Below are positions 50,201 to 57,236 of a stretch of DNA of 64,000 nt, piece by piece (the first letter of the stretch is position 1; each line of letters opens with the position of its first letter). The stretch spans positions 1 through 64,000 of the forward strand of contig NZ_JACPYU010000022.1 of assembly GCF_016195855.1 (NCBI RefSeq), written 5' to 3'. Under the pieces are notes generated by a model that was not told the DNA's origin, did not search any database, and saw only the letters and a program-made list of their open reading frames with translations. Both the position numbers and the translations under genes were made by a program. This DNA comes from Aquabacterium sp. (GTDB taxonomy: Bacteria > Pseudomonadota > Gammaproteobacteria > Burkholderiales > Burkholderiaceae_C).

Positions 50201-50828
50201 CCGCGGCCTGCTGGTGCGCATCCTGGAGCCGCTGGGCTTTGAGGTGACGCCGCTGGCCTCCGGTCTGGAATGCCTGACGCATTTGCGCGCCTGCCCGCCG
50301 CAGTTGATGCCGCACGCCTTGTTCATGGACCTGGCCATGCCGGGCCTGGATGGCTGGGCCACCTTGCGTGCGATCCGTGTGGCCGAACTCAGCGAGGCGC
50401 CGGCAGCCATCGTGTCGGCCAATGCGTTCGACAAGGCGCTGGACAACGACGTGGGCATCACGCCGGACGACTTCATCGTCAAGCCTGTGCGTGTGCCCGA
50501 TCTGCTGGACTGGCTGGGGCGCAAGCTGGCGCTGCAGTGGATCGAGGTAGAGCGGGCCGTTGCGCCCACGGCTGGCGCCGACACCTCGGCCAATGATGAG
50601 GCCGCATCCAGCGCTTTGCCTTCTGTGGGCGCGTTGCGCAGCCTGGAAGACCAGATCCACGCGGGCTACATCCGCGGGGTGCACAAGGCGCTGGACCAGA
50701 TCGCTGCCGCCGAGCCCCAATGCGAGGCCTTCGTGCAGCGCCTGCGTACCATGGCCAGGCAGTTCCAGCTGGATGCCATGGCGGCTTTGCTGAAGGAATC
50801 ACTGCTGCAGGCACAATCCGGTGTTTGA
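47280..50828 (+). CDS. NCS1-type permease fused to hybrid histidine kinase with receiver domain
   Basis: A 1182-residue transporter-receptor. Residues about 40-500 resemble a purine/cytosine/allantoin permease (NCS1) with roughly twelve helices. Then a Cys-rich module has eight Cys at 535, 538, 550, 558, 561, 562, 568 and 572, which could bind zinc or another metal. Two more helices (LLIMLVLGPLLAGVFGLVY; VFAALLLVVGVVAWWVV) lead through a coiled coil to the kinase: H726 in TISHELRTPLNGILGYAQ, N-box LINVLGNAVKFTSTG, DTGPGIA and GTGLGLTISKML. A receiver follows with phospho-Asp at 1017 (FMDLAMPG) and a helical C-terminal domain. It is divergent from ureA and is followed by a LuxR-type regulator gene. 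Whether it transports or only senses is unknown. Confidence 0.9.
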   Translation: MQEPDQNRPAQPASEALQRVVKVRRDYNTWVASETLEDYALRFTPRSARRWTDWRVANTAFGAAAFLVLEAVGATLLVDHGFINAFWAIMATGLIILLAGWPISVYAARHGLDMDLLTRGAGFGYIGSTITSLIYASFTFIFFALEAAVMAYALELAFDIPPARGYLICALVVVPLVTHGVTIISRLQLITQPLWLLMLILPFVYVFKEHPHILRDLASYAGQDGAHQGFDLLSFGSAMTVGIALITQMGEQADYLRFMPEARPGHKARWLAAVFVGGPGWVIPGVLKMLGGALLAYLAISFSVPVDRALDPNQMYLVAWETIFPRQSWAIAAVAVFVVVSQLKINVTNAYAGSLAWSNFFARVTHSHPGRVVWVAFNAVIALLLMELNLFQALGKVLGLYSNIAIAWIMAVVADLVINKPMGWSPKGIEFKRAHLYDINPVGVGAMGLASLVSVMAYVGWLGELAQAFSAVIAMVVAFVTSPLIAWATQGRYYLARPPLTQTHVGRPPFVHEPDLEAAGQPLSKVIRLRALHKCTVCEREYEADDVAHCPAYQGFICSLCCSLDARCQDLCKPDARWSVQWRGLGRRVMPAFIWRRLDTELGQFLLIMLVLGPLLAGVFGLVYQQQLRDLDVLDLTSTGAAAEMLRAAFTKVFAALLLVVGVVAWWVVLTHKSRQVAQEESNRQTHLLVREIESHRVTDEKLQQAKQTAEQANQAKSRYITTISHELRTPLNGILGYAQLLDEDQALPEHVKHGVGVIKRGGDHLLSLIEGTLDIARIESGKLTLDVKPVRLDDLLKQITGLIEHEAKAKHLRFVADLDPALPEAVRADERRVRQILINVLGNAVKFTSTGQVTFKVRYAREIAQIDISDTGPGIAQDELDKVFEPFARGSSAAGNSASGTGLGLTISKMLTDLMGGEMQVQSRLGLGTTFRIRLFLPQVRVAEAMRHVPRGQRTGYVGERRRIWVVDNEEADRGLLVRILEPLGFEVTPLASGLECLTHLRACPPQLMPHALFMDLAMPGLDGWATLRAIRVAELSEAPAAIVSANAFDKALDNDVGITPDDFIVKPVRVPDLLDWLGRKLALQWIEVERAVAPTAGADTSANDEAASSALPSVGALRSLEDQIHAGYIRGVHKALDQIAAAEPQCEAFVQRLRTMARQFQLDAMAALLKESLLQAQSGV

Positions 50829-50878
50829 AGCGGTGCATGAAGCGTGTCACAAGCCTCTGATTGATTGTTGCCCTCACC

Positions 50879-51838
50879 ATGTTCGAGAGACTTGATCGCA
50901 GCCGCACCGATGTCGTGCTCATCGTTGATGATGTGCCGGACAACCTGTCGCTGCTGCACGATGCACTGGACGAAGCCGGCTACACGGTGCTGGTGGCCAC
51001 GCATGGCGAGGCGGCGCTGCAGCGTGCCAGCCAGGCGGTGCCCGACATCATCCTGCTGGACGCGATCATGCCGGGCATCGACGGCTTCGAGGTGGCCAGG
51101 CGCCTGAAGGCCCAGCCCGAAACCAGCCACATTCCCATCATCTTCATGACAGGTTTGAGCGAGACCGAGCATGTGGTGGCCGCGTTCGCCGCCGGCAGCG
51201 TGGACTACGTGGTCAAGCCCATCCGGCCGCGTGAAGTGATGGCCCGCATCGAAGCCCACATGCAGGGCGCCCGCCAGGCCAGGCAGGCCCGCAACGCGCT
51301 GGACGCCTTTGGCCACGCCTCGCTGACCGTGCGGGTGAGCGATGGCCGCGTGCTGTGGCAGACCCCGCTGGCGCGCAAGCTGTTGCAACACTATTTCGAC
51401 ACGCCCGAGGCTGTGGCGCCGCTGGAGCTGGCGGCGTGGTTGAGCCAGGCGGTGCCCCGCTTGAGCAAGGACCTCGCTGAGGGGCAGGCGCCAGCGAGTG
51501 CCCCTGTGTGGGCCGTGAACCAGGCCGGGCGGCGCTTGAGCTTCACGCTGCACCAGCCCACGGGCGAGGACGAATGGCTGCTGGTCATGCAGGAAAGCTC
51601 GGACCAGGCCGCCATGGACGCGCTCAGCCAGGAGTTCAAGCTCACCGCCCGGGAGGGCGAGGTGCTGTACTGGGTGGTCAAGGGCAAGACCAACCGCGAC
51701 ATCGGGGACATCCTGGGCAGCAGCCCCGCCACAGTCAAGAAGCAGCTTGAGCACGTCTTTGCCAAGCTGGGCGTGGAGACGCGCACGGCGGCGGCCGGGC
51801 TGGCAATGAGCCGCGTGGGGCAGCTCAAGGTGCGTTGA
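50879..51838 (+). CDS. LuxR-type response regulator, probable partner of the permease-kinase
   Basis: A 319-residue regulator. Residues 15-130 form a receiver (LIVDDVPDNLSLL; phospho-Asp in LLDAIMPGIDGF; VDYVVKPI). A middle segment of about 100 residues, which may be a degenerate PAS-like domain (LTVRVSDGRVLWQTPLARKL), links to a C-terminal LuxR/NarL HTH (FKLTAREGEVLYWVVKGKTN). The gene starts 50 bases after the kinase gene and is almost certainly in its operon. Targets are probably the ure and urt promoters, which is inference. Confidence 0.92.
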   Translation: MFERLDRSRTDVVLIVDDVPDNLSLLHDALDEAGYTVLVATHGEAALQRASQAVPDIILLDAIMPGIDGFEVARRLKAQPETSHIPIIFMTGLSETEHVVAAFAAGSVDYVVKPIRPREVMARIEAHMQGARQARQARNALDAFGHASLTVRVSDGRVLWQTPLARKLLQHYFDTPEAVAPLELAAWLSQAVPRLSKDLAEGQAPASAPVWAVNQAGRRLSFTLHQPTGEDEWLLVMQESSDQAAMDALSQEFKLTAREGEVLYWVVKGKTNRDIGDILGSSPATVKKQLEHVFAKLGVETRTAAAGLAMSRVGQLKVR

Positions 51839-51986
51839 CATCGGTCAGTCCATCTGCTCGATAGGGCTCAGCCTGCTTGTCATGATTTGCCCCGTCAAAT
51901 CAGTTGACCTCGTGTTTGTCCGATTATCTGAATGAATGGCGGCCATTAGCCTTTGCCTTCATCAAGCGACAAACAAGGGAAAAATC

Positions 51987-52754
51987 ATGACTTTTCGTTT
52001 CAGGCAGGTCGTGGCCGTGTCCATGTTGGCCATGGGCGGGCTGGCTCAGGCAGCCTATGTGGATGTGCCGGCTGGCACCCCATCACCTTACGATGGCTTC
52101 ACGTACCAAGGGGCACTCGCGCTGACCTACGGCGCCGATATCCTGGGCGCGTGGGACACGTTTCGTGTCTCGGTGTCGAGCTATGGGGCGGGTATGGTCA
52201 CGGCGTCTCGGGACACCGACGGCTTCTTCGCTCAGATGTCCCAGACAGCCCCCATGAGCTCTGTGACGGTTGACAGCGGCACGGGTGCGCTGGCGCGCTA
52301 CGACAGCGCAGGCGGTACGACCATCACTGTCCCGGCGCTCAAGAGTGTGACCAGCGGGGGCTCGTTCACCTTGACGGACCTGAGTGTGGACTTCAAGCAA
52401 AAGCAGGTCAACGCCACGATCATTGGCGCCAATGGCGTTGGCACGCTGACCAACTTCCATCTTTTGGATATTCAATCCATCACGCTTGTCGGCGCAGGGC
52501 AGGGGTGCCCCGCATTTGGCGACTGCGCCTACCCGAGGTTCACCGCATCCGGGTTGATCTTGACGGCCGAGGGTTACAACAAAATCTCGCAGTCATTGGG
52601 GCTGCAGCAGCTGGGGCGTGCCGCGATATGGGATCCGATTGATTTTGGTGTTCTCACAACCGTGGCCATACCGGAGCCCTCGACCTATACCCTGATGGGT
52701 GTCGGCCTGCTGGGCGTGTGGGGCGCTGCAAAAAGGCGGCGGGCGAGGCTATAG
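51987..52754 (+). CDS. PEP-CTERM sorting domain protein
   Basis: A 255-residue exported protein with a signal peptide (VVAVSMLAMGGLAQAAY) and a C-terminal PEP-CTERM signal: IPEPSTYTLMGVGLLGVWG followed by AAKRRRARL. Such proteins are processed by an exosortase and put on the surface or into exopolysaccharide; an exosortase must be elsewhere in the genome. The body is beta-strand-rich and Gly/Thr/Ser-rich with no recognised domain and two Cys (GCPAFGDCAYPR). ATG 51987 is preceded by AAGGGAAAAA. Confidence 0.9.
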   Translation: MTFRFRQVVAVSMLAMGGLAQAAYVDVPAGTPSPYDGFTYQGALALTYGADILGAWDTFRVSVSSYGAGMVTASRDTDGFFAQMSQTAPMSSVTVDSGTGALARYDSAGGTTITVPALKSVTSGGSFTLTDLSVDFKQKQVNATIIGANGVGTLTNFHLLDIQSITLVGAGQGCPAFGDCAYPRFTASGLILTAEGYNKISQSLGLQQLGRAAIWDPIDFGVLTTVAIPEPSTYTLMGVGLLGVWGAAKRRRARL

Positions 52755-52778
52755 CGCGCAGGCTCCGGCCTTGCCTGC

Positions 52779-53300
52779 TCAAGAGAGTTTGGGCAGGTCC
52801 ATCGCCACCGGTGCGTGGCCCTGCCTGATCAGCCAGTCACGCAGCGCCAGGCCCGTACTGGAGGGCCAGTACCGTGCCTTGGCCGGCTCGATGCGCTTGT
52901 AGTCCACCAGCTCCTCGTTGAGCACGATCTCGCCCTCAGCGGGCACGTGGTAGGCGATGATGATCTGGTTCAGGCGCGGGAAGGCGTAGTGGCCAATGAA
53001 GTTCACGCCCGTGGCTTGCAGGCCCAATTCTTCCTGCACCTCACGGGCCACGGCCTCTTCGGGGCTCGGGTCGGTCTTTTCCAGAAAGCCGGTGATCAGG
53101 GCGTAGAAGGGCACTGGCCAGGCACGGTTGCGCGCCAGGATGATGTGGCCTTCGTGCTCCACGACGGCCGCCACCACAGGGGTCGGGTTGTCCCAATGCA
53201 CATAGCCGCAGGCGTCATCGGGGCAGGCCTGGCGGGACACGCCCTCATCCACTTTGGCTTGCAAGGGCTTGGCGCATTGGGGGCAATAATTGAATGCCAT
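52779..53300 (-). CDS. NUDIX hydrolase with N-terminal zinc ribbon
   Basis: A 173-residue protein. The Zn ribbon (NYCPQCAKP; QACPDDACGYVHWDN) is followed by a Nudix box: GFLEKTDPSPEEAVAREVQEEL with all catalytic Glu residues. The layout resembles the NudC/NADH pyrophosphatase group and the YjaD family. It probably hydrolyses a nucleoside diphosphate derivative; the substrate is unknown. Confidence 0.92.
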   Translation of the reverse strand: MAFNYCPQCAKPLQAKVDEGVSRQACPDDACGYVHWDNPTPVVAAVVEHEGHIILARNRAWPVPFYALITGFLEKTDPSPEEAVAREVQEELGLQATGVNFIGHYAFPRLNQIIIAYHVPAEGEIVLNEELVDYKRIEPAKARYWPSSTGLALRDWLIRQGHAPVAMDLPKLS

Positions 53301-53360
53301 CTGACGATCTCTCCTTGAATGATCCCTTGCGGTCGTGGCCCCTCGCGCGTGAGCGCGGGA

Positions 53361-54149
53361 TCAGGCCGCAGGTGGTGGCACAAGCCTAACCGACTTGAGC
53401 AAGGCGCGCTGAAAGCGGCTTGAACTGGCGGCCAGGATTTCCTGGTGAATGGGCGCCAGCGCGGCCCATCTGGCCTCGAAGTGGGCGAGGCCTTGAGCGA
53501 GGCCTTCAGCCGAACCCGCGATGGCGATGTCATTGCCCCCTTCGTCGGACTCGGCCGAGATCACGGCGCCAGAAAACGCCTTGCCCAGGCGGCGCGTGAC
53601 CTCGCGCGTTTGCTCGGTGTCGGCCTGCACATTGGCCACCAGCCAGCCTTCGGGCGCCAGGGCAGCACGGCAGTGCTGGTAGAAGCTGCGCGTGCACAGG
53701 GCCTCGGGCAGGCCTGCACCTGTGAAGCCGTCCACCAGGATCACGTCGTAGTGGCGAGGCGGCTTGTGCACGAAGCGGGCGCCATCTGCGCAAACGATGC
53801 GCAGCCGGTCGCTGTCCGGCGGGATCATGAATTCATGGCGCATGTCGATCACGCTCTGGTTGATCTCCACGGCCGTGAGGTCGGTGTCCGGCAGGTGCTT
53901 GTGCAGGTACTTGAGCATGGAGCCGCCGCCCAGCCCGATCATCAGCACGGCCTTGGGTGCCGGGTTGAACAGCAGGAAGCCCATCATCGCCCGGGTGTAG
54001 TCCAGCACGAGCTCGTCGGGGGCATCCAGGCGCATGCAGCTTTGAATCAGCGAGGACTCGAAGCTCAGCGACACGGTCTGGCTGTTGGCATGAAGGCGCG
54101 GTGTTTCGGGCATGGCGAGGGCGGGCAATGGGCAGCGAGTGTAGGTCAT
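53361..54149 (-). CDS. spermidine synthase-like methyltransferase-fold protein
   Basis: A 262-residue protein of the spermine/spermidine synthase superfamily (Rossmann fold). LMIGLGGGSMLKYLHKHLPD binds the nucleotide-type cofactor, LTAVEINQSVIDMRHEF is the acidic loop and YDVILVDGFTGAGLPEAL continues the active site. True SpeE polyamine-binding residues are not obvious, so it may be a diverged enzyme. It is divergent from a GntR-type regulator and the operator-like repeat between them could control it. Confidence 0.82.
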   Translation of the reverse strand: MTYTRCPLPALAMPETPRLHANSQTVSLSFESSLIQSCMRLDAPDELVLDYTRAMMGFLLFNPAPKAVLMIGLGGGSMLKYLHKHLPDTDLTAVEINQSVIDMRHEFMIPPDSDRLRIVCADGARFVHKPPRHYDVILVDGFTGAGLPEALCTRSFYQHCRAALAPEGWLVANVQADTEQTREVTRRLGKAFSGAVISAESDEGGNDIAIAGSAEGLAQGLAHFEARWAALAPIHQEILAASSSRFQRALLKSVRLVPPPAA

Positions 54150-54168
54150 GCCGGGTTTGCCCTGCCTT

Positions 54169-54193
54169 AACTTATCAACTGGTATGATAAGTT
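54169..54193. promoter_or_regulatory. operator-like inverted repeat ahead of the GntR-type gene
   Basis: AACTTATCA (54169-54177) and TGATAAGTT (54185-54193) pair perfectly around seven bases (ACTGGTA). The repeat ends seven bases before the start codon of the FadR-type regulator and contains TATGAT, a plausible -10 box. It fits autoregulation of the regulator and shared control of the divergent spermidine synthase-like gene. Confidence 0.65.
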
Positions 54194-54199
54194 TGAGGC

Positions 54200-54922
54200 A
54201 TGGACAAATTGCTTGACCCCATCCTCCGCCAGCCGCTGTCCGATGCGCTGTACGTGCAACTCAAAGGCAAGATCATCGATGGCGAGCTGAAAGCCGGTGA
54301 GCGCCTGCCTTCCGAGCGCGTGCTCAGCGAAGAGTCCGGCGTGAACCGGGGCGCGGTGCGCGAAGCGGTCAAGCGGCTGCAACAGGCCGGGCTGGTTGCG
54401 GTGAGGCAGGGCGGCAAGCACGAGGTGCTGGATTACCGCCAGCAGGGCAGCCTGGAGTTGTTGCCCAGCCTGCTGATCAACAGCAAGGGCGCGGTGGACC
54501 CGAAGGTGGTGCGCAGTGTCATGGGCATGCGCTCGGCCCTGGCCCCCGAGATCGCGGCAGAGGCGGCGCAGCTGGGCGGCCCGGCCTTGGCCGACAAGCT
54601 GGACCAAGTGCTCAGCGTGATGCAAGGCGGCCTGCACGACCTGAACGCCTTGCAAGTGGGCGCCATGCATTTCTGGCAGACCCTGGCCATTGCCAGCGAC
54701 AACATCGCTTACCAACTGGCCTTCAACACCATGCGACAAAGCTATCACAAGGCCTGGGACAAGCTCACCTATGTGATGGCCCGCGAGTTCCAGGACATCG
54801 ACAACCTCAAGGCCATATCCGACGCCGTGCGGCGCGCGGACGCGGACGCCGCGCGCTCGGCAGCCCGGGCCCATGTGGCGCTGGGGCGTCAGGCCCTGGC
54901 GTCCTTGTTTGCCGCCATGTGA
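54200..54922 (+). CDS. GntR family (FadR/FCD-type) transcriptional regulator
   Basis: A 240-residue regulator: winged HTH (LKAGERLPSERVLSEESGVN, then RGAVREAVKRLQQAGLVAVR) followed by an all-helical effector-binding domain (residues ~85-240) with the FadR-like arrangement. A near-perfect inverted repeat lies just upstream. A fatty acid hydroxylase-like gene starts 19 bases downstream and is probably co-transcribed, which suggests a lipid-related signal. The effector is unknown. Confidence 0.9.
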   Translation: MDKLLDPILRQPLSDALYVQLKGKIIDGELKAGERLPSERVLSEESGVNRGAVREAVKRLQQAGLVAVRQGGKHEVLDYRQQGSLELLPSLLINSKGAVDPKVVRSVMGMRSALAPEIAAEAAQLGGPALADKLDQVLSVMQGGLHDLNALQVGAMHFWQTLAIASDNIAYQLAFNTMRQSYHKAWDKLTYVMAREFQDIDNLKAISDAVRRADADAARSAARAHVALGRQALASLFAAM

Positions 54923-54941
54923 TTCCAAAGAGGAGCAGCTC

Positions 54942-55658
54942 ATGTCCGCGCAACGCGCCACCGACACCGTCATGCCGACGGCCGAAGACACCGTCAGCCA
55001 CAACCCCATGCGCCCGCCTGCGGATTCACCCCGCACGGCTGGGCAGGCCTTCAAGGTCTTCTTGAGTCACCCCAGTCCCTTGATCATCGTGTTGGCGCTG
55101 ATCGTGCTGGGCACACTGCGTTGGCAGGCGGGCAGCCTGGGCTGGCGGGACGCGGCCATCGCATTGGGCTTGCTGGCGCTGTTCCCGATCAACGAGTGGA
55201 TGATCCATGTGTTCATCCTGCACTACCGGCCACGCCAGATTCTGGGTGTCACGGTGGACTTCTACCTGCCCAAGACCCACCGTCGCCATCATGCCGACCC
55301 GTGGAACCTGGAATGGGTGTTCGTGCCCCGGCACGTGCATGCCCTGGTGCTGGGCGCGCTGGCGCTGGCCTGCTTCTTTGCAGGCAACTGGCGGCCCGAG
55401 GTGTTGACCTTCGGTTTCGTCTACCTGCTGCTGGGCCTGCATTACGAGTGGGTGCATTACCTCACCCACATCACCTGGTGCCCACCGCTGGCCTATTACG
55501 AGCGCCGCGTGCTGGAGCACCGCTGGCACCACTTCCGCAACGAGAACTACTGGTGGGGTGTCTCCATGGGGCTAGGCGACCGCCTGTTCCGCACCGCACC
55601 CAATGCGAAAGACACCGCTCGCTCGGGCACCAACCGGGATCTGGGCCTCAAGCGTTGA
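54942..55658 (+). CDS. fatty acid hydroxylase/sterol desaturase superfamily protein
   Basis: A 238-residue membrane di-iron enzyme (PF04116). The eight-His pattern is present: HVFILH, HRRHH, a HYEWVH element and HRWHH. Four hydrophobic helices are seen (LIIVLALIVLGTLRW; AIALGLLALFPINEWMI; LVLGALALACFFAG; LTFGFVYLLLGLHY). An AGGAG ribosome binding site supports the ATG at 54942. It follows the GntR-type regulator with 19 bases between. The lipid substrate is unknown. Confidence 0.9.
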   Translation: MSAQRATDTVMPTAEDTVSHNPMRPPADSPRTAGQAFKVFLSHPSPLIIVLALIVLGTLRWQAGSLGWRDAAIALGLLALFPINEWMIHVFILHYRPRQILGVTVDFYLPKTHRRHHADPWNLEWVFVPRHVHALVLGALALACFFAGNWRPEVLTFGFVYLLLGLHYEWVHYLTHITWCPPLAYYERRVLEHRWHHFRNENYWWGVSMGLGDRLFRTAPNAKDTARSGTNRDLGLKR

Positions 55659-55674
55659 GCGCGTCGCTGCCATC

Positions 55675-55705
55675 AATACGCCACTGATACGCCACATGGC
55701 GTATT
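55675..55705. promoter_or_regulatory. repeated ATACGCCA motif upstream of urtA
   Basis: A perfect 18-base inverted repeat, ATACGCCA and TGGCGTAT around CA (55687-55704), is preceded by a direct copy AATACGCCA at 55675-55683. Three half-sites in 31 bases suggest cooperative binding of a regulator about 130-160 bases before urtA. The response regulator encoded at 50879 is a candidate binder. Confidence 0.55.
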
Positions 55706-55723
55706 TCGCTCCATGAAGCCCCT

Positions 55724-55739
55724 GGGCACACTGAACGCA
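55724..55739 (+). promoter_or_regulatory. possible sigma-54 promoter for urtA
   Basis: GGCAC, with GG and the GC of ACGC spaced exactly ten bases apart, fits the -24/-12 frame. The -24 box is good (GGGCAC) and the -12 box is weak (ACGC in place of TTGC). Nitrogen-regulated urt operons are often sigma-54 dependent, so the site is plausible. Confidence 0.3.
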
Positions 55740-55836
55740 TCGGATCTGAAAACGGCCTCCAAAGCCGATTCTTCAGAGACGTGACAAGCAAAGAGTCAAG
55801 CGTTCAAAACCCCCCGCTTCAAAGGAGCGAAATCCC

Positions 55837-57114
55837 ATGAGCATTTCTCGTCGCAGCGCCGTCCAATCCCTGACCGCCGTCGCCCTGGGCGTCGCTGGCC
55901 TGGCTTTCAGCACCATGGCCTCTGCCGCCGACACCATCAAGGTCGGCGTGCTGCACTCGCTGTCGGGCACCATGGCCATCTCCGAGACCGTCCTGAAGGA
56001 CACCGTCCTGATGGCCATTGACGAGATCAACGCCAAGGGCGGCTTGCTGGGCAAGAAGCTGGAGCCCGTGGTGGTGGACCCCGCCTCCAACTGGCCACTG
56101 TTTGCTGAAAAAGCCAAGCAGCTGCTGACACAAGACAAGGTGGCCGTGACCTTCGGTTGCTGGACGTCCGTGTCGCGCAAGTCGGTGCTGCCGGTCTACA
56201 AGGAAAACAACGGCCTGCTGTTCTACCCCGTGCAGTACGAAGGTGAAGAGCTCGAGAAGAACGTGTTCTACACCGGTGCCGCACCCAATCAGCAAGCCAT
56301 TCCTGCCGTCGAGTACCTGATGAGCAAGGACGGTGGTGGCGCCAAGCGTTTCGTGCTGCTGGGCACGGACTACGTCTACCCCCGCACCACCAACAAGATC
56401 CTGCGTGCCTTCCTGAAGTCCAAGGGTGTGGCCGAGGCCGACATCCTGGAGGAGTACACCCCCTTCGGTCACTCCGACTACCAGACCATCATCGCCAAGA
56501 TCAAGAAGTTCGCTTCTGAAGGGAAGAAGACCGCGGTGGTCTCCACCATCAACGGTGACTCCAACGTGCCTTTCTACAAGGAGTTGGGCAACCAGGGCCT
56601 GAAGGCCAAGGACGTGCCGGTTGTGGCCTTCTCGGTGGGTGAAGAAGAGCTGCGCGGTGTGGACACCAAGCCGCTGGTGGGCCACCTGGCTGCCTGGAAC
56701 TACTTCATGTCCATCAAGAACCCGACCAATGACGAGTTCATCAAGAAGTGGTCGGCTTACGCCAAGGCCAAGGGCATCGCTGGCCACAAGGACAAGCCTT
56801 TGACCAATGACCCGATGGAAGCCACCTACATCGGCATCAACATGTGGGCCCAGGCTGTCAAGAAGGCCGGCTCTACCGATACCGACAAGGTGATCGCGGC
56901 CATGGCCGGCCAGACCTTCAAGGCCCCGGGTGGCTTCATGTCCACCATGGACCCCAAGAACCACCACCTGCACAAGCCCGTGTTCATCGGCGAAGTGAAG
57001 GCCGATGGCCAATTCAAGGTGGTGTGGAAGACCCCCGGTCCTGTCAAGGCTCAGCCCTGGAGCCCCTTCATCGAAGGCAATGACAAGAAGAAGGACGAGC
57101 CCGAAACCAAATAA
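55837..57114 (+). CDS. urtA: urea ABC transporter substrate-binding protein
   Basis: UrtA is the periplasmic urea-binding protein of the high-affinity urea ABC transporter. The 425-residue protein has a Tat-like or Sec signal (MSISRRSAVQSLTAVALGVA; SRR is twin-arginine-like) and the family sequences IKVGVLHSLSGTMAISET and VAVTFGCWTSVSRKSVLPVY. An AAGGAG ribosome binding site lies just before the start. A terminator follows, so urtA is expected to be made in excess of urtB-E. Confidence 0.97.
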   Translation: MSISRRSAVQSLTAVALGVAGLAFSTMASAADTIKVGVLHSLSGTMAISETVLKDTVLMAIDEINAKGGLLGKKLEPVVVDPASNWPLFAEKAKQLLTQDKVAVTFGCWTSVSRKSVLPVYKENNGLLFYPVQYEGEELEKNVFYTGAAPNQQAIPAVEYLMSKDGGGAKRFVLLGTDYVYPRTTNKILRAFLKSKGVAEADILEEYTPFGHSDYQTIIAKIKKFASEGKKTAVVSTINGDSNVPFYKELGNQGLKAKDVPVVAFSVGEEELRGVDTKPLVGHLAAWNYFMSIKNPTNDEFIKKWSAYAKAKGIAGHKDKPLTNDPMEATYIGINMWAQAVKKAGSTDTDKVIAAMAGQTFKAPGGFMSTMDPKNHHLHKPVFIGEVKADGQFKVVWKTPGPVKAQPWSPFIEGNDKKKDEPETK

Positions 57115-57175
57115 CTGGTTTGAGCGATCGAGTGCCCGTCCTCTCTGACGGGTTGAACCATGAAGCAGAGCGGTT

Positions 57176-57211
57176 CGCCCCGTTGGGGTCACCAACGGGG
57201 CGTCTTTTTTT
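57176..57211 (+). terminator. intrinsic terminator between urtA and urtB
   Basis: CGCCCCGTTGG (57176-57186) pairs perfectly with CCAACGGGGCG (57192-57202) around GGTCA, followed by TCTTTTTTT. It would stop most transcripts after urtA and let a fraction continue into urtB. Confidence 0.92.
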
Positions 57212-57236
57212 CCTGCTGAATTGTTTGAGACAGGAC

